A program made the position numbers and the translations under genes. Below the pieces are notes generated by a model that saw only the letters and a list, made by a program, of their open reading frames with translations, did not search any database and had not been told where the DNA came from. From JBFWIW01 sp050253535 (GTDB lineage Bacteria > Bacillota > Clostridia > Oscillospirales > Oscillospiraceae): a DNA stretch of 8,886 bases. Shown in pieces: positions 5,413 through 8,886 of this stretch (within the stretch, counting starts at the first letter, position 1; each line of letters starts with the position of its first letter). The stretch spans positions 1-8,886 of the forward strand of contig JBFWIW010000089.1 in NCBI GenBank assembly GCA_050253535.1. The letters are read 5' to 3'.

Positions 5413-7665
5413 ATGAAAGAAGAAGTATATAACATAGACGGCATGTCCTGTGCCGCATGTGCCGCCGCTGTCGAGCGCGTCACGCGAAAACTGGACGGGG
5501 TCGGGAGTGCGGACGTGAACCTCACCACCGAAAAGCTCACCATCTCTTACGACGAGGAAAAGGTCACACCCGATATGATAATGGCGAAGGTGCAGAAGGC
5601 CGGTTTTTCGGCATCGCAGAATGTACCTGAGAAAGAAAATGCGGAAGCAGATGAAGGCGGGAAGGACCCAGAGGAAAAGGCTTTGAAAAAAGAAAGGCTC
5701 GGCATAATCATAGCCGCTGTCCTTTCCTCAGTCCTCCTCTATATCTCAATGGGACAGATGCTCTCCCATCCGCTGCCCGTTCCTGACTTTATCAACGAGC
5801 ATACCTCCCCCTTCAACTTTGCTCTGACACAGCTTATTCTTACGGCGCCCGTCCTTTTTATCGGCCGGAAGTTCTATATAAACGGCTTTAAGACACTTTA
5901 CCACTTAAGTCCCAATATGGATACGCTCGTCGCCATTGGGAGCGGCTTTTCATTCCTGTACAGCGTGGTCACGATGTATCTCATATCGTATGATCAAATG
6001 CAGGTACACAATCTGTACTTCGAATCGGCCGCCGTCGTCGTGACGCTCGTCATGCTCGGAAAACACTTTGAGGCCGGAAGCCGCGGGAAAACTAAAGCCG
6101 CAATAAAAATGCTCATGGCGCTCTCCCCCGAGACGGCGCTTCTATGTGAGGGAGGCAGCGGCGGTAAGGTACGGGAAGTCCCGTCAAAAACCATAAAACC
6201 CGGAGACACCGTCCTCGTAAAACCCGGGGCGCGCGTACCGGCAGACGGTACGGTGACGGATGGCAGCGCTGCGGTAAACGAATCCATGCTCACAGGAGAG
6301 AGCCTGCCCGTAGAAAAATCCGCAGGAGACCCGGTCATCGGCGGCAGCGTGAGTTACAACGGCGCAATGTATGTCCGCGTTGAAAGAGTCGGCGAAGATT
6401 CGACGCTCTCAAAAATTATTAAGCTGGTGGAGGACGCCCAGGGCAAAAAAGCCCCCGTTTCAAAGCTTGCCGACCGTGTCGCCGGCGTCTTCGTCCCCGT
6501 CGTCATCGGCATAGCCGTCGTTTCCTGCATAGTTTGGGCGGCACTCGGGCACGACGCGGCGTTTGTTCTACGCGTTTTTACGGCCGTCCTTGTTATTGCA
6601 TGCCCCTGCGCGCTCGGGCTGGCTACGCCCACGGCAATAATGGTGGGTACCGGCCTCGGCGCCGCGCACGGCATCCTTGTCAGAAGCGGTGAGGCACTGG
6701 AGAATGTGAGCCGCGTAAATGCTGTCGTCCTGGATAAAACGGGCACCATAACAACCGGAGAACCTGTTGTAGCAGAGTTGTTTCCCGTAGGCTGTACTGA
6801 AGATGATCTTCTGACTCTGGCCGCCTCGGCGGAAGCGGTCTCGGAACATCCGCTCTCAAAGGCCGTCATAAAACGCGCGGAGGGATTTAAGTTCTTCCCG
6901 CTCGAGAGCTTCGAGAGCGTTGTGGGAAAAGGCATCCGTGCTGTTTTGTCGGACGGGCGGCGCGTAATCGTCGGAAACGTGAAGCTTTTTGAAGATGAGA
7001 AAGTCGATTTTTCCGCCTGTGCCGATGCAATCGATCAATTTTCCTCCCGCGGGCAGACGCCGGTACTTACGGCGTGCGACGGGACGCTCCTCGGCGTCAT
7101 CGCGGTGGCCGACGAGGTTCGCGGGACGAGCGCGGCTGCAATCGACCGCATGCGCGCCATGGGCATCACGGTCTATATGCTCACCGGCGACAATCGCAGG
7201 GCAGCTGAATATATCGGCTCCATTGTCCACACAAACGAGGTGATAGCCGAGGTTCTTCCAGGCGACAAGGCCGCCGTTATAGAGCGTCTCAAAAAAGAAG
7301 GGCACCGTGTCATGATGGTAGGCGACGGCATAAACGACGCGCCCGCCTTAACGGCCGCCGACGTCGGCGCCGCGATAGGCGGCGGCAGCGATATAGCCAT
7401 CGAATCCGGTGACATCGTCCTCATGCGCTCCGATCTCGGCGACGCGGCAAAGGCCATCCGTCTCGGACGGCTCACGCTCCGGAATATTAAGCAAAATCTT
7501 TTTTGGGCGTTTTGCTATAACGTCATAGGCATACCGATAGCGGCGGGGCTTCTATACCCCATAAACGGGCTTCTTATGAACCCCATGCTTGCGGGGCTCG
7601 CCATGTCACTGAGTTCTGTCAGCGTCGTAACAAACGCTTTGAGACTCAAAACCAAAAAACTGTGA
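5413..7665 (+). CDS. copA: Copper-exporting P1B-type ATPase CopA
   Basis: Pumps Cu(I) out of the cytoplasm using ATP. The 750-residue protein has one N-terminal heavy-metal-associated domain (about 3-68) with GMSCAAC (Cys13, Cys16), then a charged linker (70-94). Eight membrane segments lie near 95-116, 135-153, 168-191, 199-217, 353-377, 383-410, 692-716 and 720-745. Catalytic motifs are complete: actuator TGES (294-297), transport site CPC (397-399), phosphorylation DKTGT (Asp441), SEHP (477-480), TGDN (591-594) and GDGINDAP (637-644). Tyr702-Asn703 in segment 7 and MSLSS (731-735) in segment 8 are the Cu(I)-type (P1B-1) signature, against Zn/Cd or Cu(II) pumps. The ATG follows GGAGG (5402-5406) by six bases. 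It is first in an operon with the CopZ-like gene 14 bases downstream and divergent from the two-component genes. Confidence 0.96.
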   Translation: MKEEVYNIDGMSCAACAAAVERVTRKLDGVGSADVNLTTEKLTISYDEEKVTPDMIMAKVQKAGFSASQNVPEKENAEADEGGKDPEEKALKKERLGIIIAAVLSSVLLYISMGQMLSHPLPVPDFINEHTSPFNFALTQLILTAPVLFIGRKFYINGFKTLYHLSPNMDTLVAIGSGFSFLYSVVTMYLISYDQMQVHNLYFESAAVVVTLVMLGKHFEAGSRGKTKAAIKMLMALSPETALLCEGGSGGKVREVPSKTIKPGDTVLVKPGARVPADGTVTDGSAAVNESMLTGESLPVEKSAGDPVIGGSVSYNGAMYVRVERVGEDSTLSKIIKLVEDAQGKKAPVSKLADRVAGVFVPVVIGIAVVSCIVWAALGHDAAFVLRVFTAVLVIACPCALGLATPTAIMVGTGLGAAHGILVRSGEALENVSRVNAVVLDKTGTITTGEPVVAELFPVGCTEDDLLTLAASAEAVSEHPLSKAVIKRAEGFKFFPLESFESVVGKGIRAVLSDGRRVIVGNVKLFEDEKVDFSACADAIDQFSSRGQTPVLTACDGTLLGVIAVADEVRGTSAAAIDRMRAMGITVYMLTGDNRRAAEYIGSIVHTNEVIAEVLPGDKAAVIERLKKEGHRVMMVGDGINDAPALTAADVGAAIGGGSDIAIESGDIVLMRSDLGDAAKAIRLGRLTLRNIKQNLFWAFCYNVIGIPIAAGLLYPINGLLMNPMLAGLAMSLSSVSVVTNALRLKTKKL

Positions 7666-7679
7666 AAGGAAGAATAATT

Positions 7680-7874
7680 ATGGTAACTCTTTTTGTTCCC
7701 GAAATGCACTGTGAAAACTGTGTAAGGCGCATAACAGAAGCGCTCTCCGCCGCTAAACTTAAGTTTTCCGTATCCCTCTCCGATAAGACCGTCCTGATTG
7801 ACGGAGACGACGACGCAGTCTCTACTGCCGTCTCAGAGCTCGACGACCTGGGCTTCTCCGCTGAGCGAAAATAG
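7680..7874 (+). CDS. copZ: CopZ-like heavy-metal-associated (HMA) copper chaperone
   Basis: A 64-residue single HMA domain that would carry Cu(I) in the cytoplasm and hand it to CopA. The metal site is MHCENC (Met9, Cys11, Cys14) near the N-terminus, followed by the expected pattern of a helix (CVRRITEAL), strand (SVSLSDKTVLI), acidic turn (DGDDDA), second helix and a C-terminal LGFSAE. The family's usual Gly before the Met is Glu here, and the acidic loop is prominent. I chose the ATG at 7680 because AAAGGAAG sits seven to eight bases upstream and the HMA fold starts right there; a GTG at 7662 in the same frame would overlap the copA stop and add six residues. It is co-transcribed with copA and ends 61 bases before a strong terminator. 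The symbol rests on context plus domain; mercury- or other metal-binding HMA proteins look similar. Confidence 0.85.
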   Translation: MVTLFVPEMHCENCVRRITEALSAAKLKFSVSLSDKTVLIDGDDDAVSTAVSELDDLGFSAERK

Positions 7875-7935
7875 AATTATAACGCGCGCATGGAAATTTA
7901 CGCAGCTTTATAGCAGTTGCGGTTAAAACAGCCAT

Positions 7936-7978
7936 AACGCAAGGGGCAAACTTGTTTAGTTTGCCCCTTGCGTTTTTT
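7936..7978 (+). terminator. Strong intrinsic terminator of the copA-copZ operon
   Basis: A perfect 17-base stem (7936-7952 with 7958-7974) around TGTTT, core AAGGGGCAAACT pairing AGTTTGCCCCTT, followed directly by more T (six T in a row at 7973-7978). Its 3' arm also carries the -35 box of the next promoter, and its T-run is the first part of the palindrome at 7975-8012. Confidence 0.95.
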
Positions 7979-7996
7979 ACGCTTTAATGCTATCAT
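7968..7996 (+). promoter_or_regulatory. Promoter of the T-box/symporter transcript
   Basis: TTGCGT (7968-7973) and TATCAT (7991-7996) have the ideal 17-base spacing, giving a start near 8003, just before the T-box stem I. The -10 lies in the loop of the palindrome 7975-8012. The -35 box is inside the preceding terminator. Confidence 0.6.
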
Positions 7997-8012
7997 ACAT
8001 TAAAGCGTAAAA
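7975..8012. promoter_or_regulatory. Perfect 15-bp-arm palindrome over the -10 box (candidate operator)
   Basis: TTTTACGCTTTAATG (7975-7989) and CATTAAAGCGTAAAA (7998-8012) are exact complements around an 8-base spacer CTATCATA that contains the predicted -10 box. There is no T-run after it on either strand that would make it a terminator. Position and symmetry suit a dimeric repressor; the protein is not in the window. Confidence 0.6.
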
Positions 8013-8300
8013 CTTTTAAGCAGAAAAGTGTTAATGGCAATGACCGGAAACAAGTAAAAACGGAATTACTCTTAAGAGAACCGCCGGCCGGTGAAAGGCG
8101 GCAGAGTAAACCGTTTCGAATACATTCCGAGAGCCGCGCGCTGAAAGCCTTTTGGCCGTAGGCTGCGTCGGGTGCGCCCGTTAAAGCGCCAGAGTATCGC
8201 GAGAGCCGTACTCTATGAGGCCGGGAATCGTGAGGTCCCGGCAAACTGAGGTGGTACCGCGGCAAGTCCGCCCTCTGATTTCAGAGGGCGTCTTTTTATA
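8003..8300 (+). promoter_or_regulatory. Tyrosine T-box riboswitch (tRNA-Tyr sensing leader)
   Basis: Stem I can be paired through: GGC/GCC (8036-8038/8133-8135), GA-rich kink-turn sides, GGAA/TTCC (8046-8049/8125-8128), specifier loop, AAACGG/CCGTTT (8058-8063/8111-8116), TTACTCT/AGAGTAA (8066-8072/8103-8109), and the apical CCGCC/GGCGG with the conserved AGAGA and GGCCGGTGAAA. In the specifier loop the 5' side is AGTA and the 3' side GAA followed by TAC (8121-8123) and a purine, so the codon read is UAC, Tyr. Further on are an F-box-like CCGTTA (8178-8183), two hairpins (AGAGTA/TACTCT 8191-8214; 8220-8242) and the T-box GGTGGTACCGCGG. The antiterminator pairs GAGG/CCTC and GCGG/CCGC around a TGGTACC bulge (8252-8258). 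The bulge UGGU fits the A73-CCA end of tRNA-Tyr. Uncharged tRNA-Tyr should favour readthrough into the symporter gene. Confidence 0.93.
8269..8297 (+). terminator. T-box regulated terminator
   Basis: CGCCCTCTGA (8269-8278) and TCAGAGGGCG (8281-8290) form the stem, followed by TCTTTTTATA. Its 5' arm shares CGCCCTC with the 3' strand of the antiterminator, so the two structures exclude each other. Confidence 0.92.
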
Positions 8301-8302
8301 CC

Positions 8303-8339
8303 CTTAAGGCAAGGGAAATTGGCTCCGCCCGCCTTTAAG
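8303..8339 (+). repeat. Hairpin between the T-box terminator and the symporter start
   Basis: CTTAAGGC (8303-8310) pairs with GCCTTTAAG (8331-8339) with a one-base bulge, and GGG (8313-8315) can pair with CCC (8328-8330) inside. It ends where the ribosome site AAAGGA (8340-8345) begins, so it could protect the 5' end of the readthrough mRNA or affect translation. Confidence 0.4.
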
Positions 8340-8346
8340 AAAGGAT

Positions 8347-8886
8347 ATGATCAAATTGGCAATCAAAATCATTCTTCTGGTGGTATTCTTCAGCGTAATG
8401 GTCTCTGTCGGCGTAGCGTGCCGCAGAAAAGCCGCCGACGTGGACGGCTTTGTTCTCGGAGGGCGTTCGGTCGGTCCCTGGCTCACGGCGTTCGCTTACG
8501 GCACTTCGTATTTTTCCGCCGTTATATTCGTTGGCTATGCCGGCCAGTTCGGCTGGCGCTTCGGCCTGTCCTCTACCTGGATAGGACTTGGAAACGCCCT
8601 TATCGGTTCGCTCCTCGCTTGGGTTATCCTTGGGAGGCGTACCCGCATAATGACCCACCATCTTAAAAGCGCGACAATGCCCGAATTTTTCGGCAAGCGT
8701 ATGAATAGCCGAAGCCTGAAGATTGGCGCGTCGCTCATCGTGTTCATTTTCCTTATTCCCTACACCGCCTCTCTCTATAACGGCCTCCCCCGCCTTTTCG
8801 GAATGGCTTTCAATATTGACTATACCGTATGTATAATCGCAATGGCCGTACTTACCGGCATATACGTTATAGCCGGCGGCTACATG
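8347..8886 (+). CDS. Sodium:solute symporter (SSS family), probable tyrosine uptake; 3' end outside window
   Basis: The first 180 codons of a secondary transporter that would couple Na+ entry to solute uptake at the cytoplasmic membrane. A first membrane segment (about 4-25) is followed by RRKAADVDGFVLGGRSVGPW and LTAFAYGTSYFSAVIFVGYAGQ, the typical SSS opening with its GGR and Ser/Gly-rich second segment. Then come a segment at about 76-96, the cytoplasmic MPEFFGKR (111-118, the family's PEF motif), a segment at about 126-146 and one ending in YVIAGGYM at the edge. The frame stays open to the last base. Start: ATG at 8347 is the first Met, but AAAGGA ends only one base before it; TTG at 8356, ten bases after AAAGGA, is an alternative that would drop three residues. 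The T-box predicts tyrosine or a related precursor as substrate; the family itself spans amino acids, sugars and vitamins. Confidence 0.88.
   Translation, partial: MIKLAIKIILLVVFFSVMVSVGVACRRKAADVDGFVLGGRSVGPWLTAFAYGTSYFSAVIFVGYAGQFGWRFGLSSTWIGLGNALIGSLLAWVILGRRTRIMTHHLKSATMPEFFGKRMNSRSLKIGASLIVFIFLIPYTASLYNGLPRLFGMAFNIDYTVCIIAMAVLTGIYVIAGGYM

Noticed and set aside
6354..6935. 193-residue minus-strand frame inside copA
   Set aside because: Composition (Ser/Thr/Ala rich) is typical of the reverse strand of a GC-rich third-position gene; copA motifs are all intact on +.
7662..7874. GTG at 7662 as start of the CopZ-like gene
   Set aside because: Would overlap the copA stop and add MKGRII before the HMA fold; the ATG at 7680 has the better-spaced AAAGGAAG site.
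7975..8012. Palindrome as a second terminator
   Set aside because: Neither strand has a T-run after the stem, and the predicted -10 box sits in its loop.
7993..8265. 90-residue minus-strand frame over the T-box leader
   Set aside because: The + strand shows a complete, pairing-consistent T-box structure over the same bases; no family resemblance.
8335..8661. Frames on both strands over the symporter start (minus 8335-8661, + 8319-8666)
   Set aside because: The + frame from 8347 carries clear SSS motifs and runs off the window edge, so the shorter closed frames are shadows.
1..8886. tRNA, rRNA, CRISPR array, insertion sequence or toxin-antitoxin genes
   Set aside because: No cloverleaf with CCA-type arms, no regularly spaced repeats, no transposase motifs and no small paired gene resembling such systems were found by eye on either strand.

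Overview
The window reads as chromosome of an anaerobic member of the Bacillota, most likely class Clostridia and perhaps Oscillospirales. This is inferred from an [FeFe]-hydrogenase of the HndD/HydA type, a T-box riboswitch, strong Shine-Dalgarno sequences, intrinsic terminators and roughly 50% G+C. No transposase, phage gene, CRISPR array, tRNA or rRNA is visible.

Layout. (1) 1-1277 (+): 3' part of an [FeFe]-hydrogenase catalytic subunit with its terminator. (2) 1502-1870 (-): a glyoxalase I-like VOC protein. (3) 1942-2613 (-): a YczE-type membrane protein with a TTG start. (4) 2614-3037: a gene-free stretch of about 420 bases holding several strong inverted repeats. (5) 3038-5204 (-): a response regulator and sensor histidine kinase operon, transcribed leftward. 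(6) 5413-7874 (+): a copper export operon, copA (P1B-type Cu+ ATPase) and a small CopZ-like metallochaperone, divergent from the two-component operon and ended by a very strong terminator. (7) 7968-8346 (+): a promoter inside a perfect 15-bp-arm palindrome, then a full T-box leader. (8) 8347-8886 (+): the 5' part of a sodium:solute symporter gene that runs off the right edge.

How the parts work together. CopZ would carry Cu(I) to CopA, which pumps it out. The divergent two-component system shares the 208-bp intergenic region with copA and is a candidate copper regulator, but only position supports that. The T-box can be read in detail: the specifier loop shows UAC (Tyr) and the antiterminator bulge is UGGU, which fits the A73 discriminator of tRNA-Tyr. 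The downstream symporter is therefore predicted to import tyrosine or a precursor when charged tRNA-Tyr is scarce. The palindrome over the T-box promoter suggests a second, protein-based layer of control.

Most genes belong to known families. The least explained parts are the T-box/palindrome combination, the dyad over the copA promoter, and the structured intergenic segments at 1348-1490 and 2695-2977.
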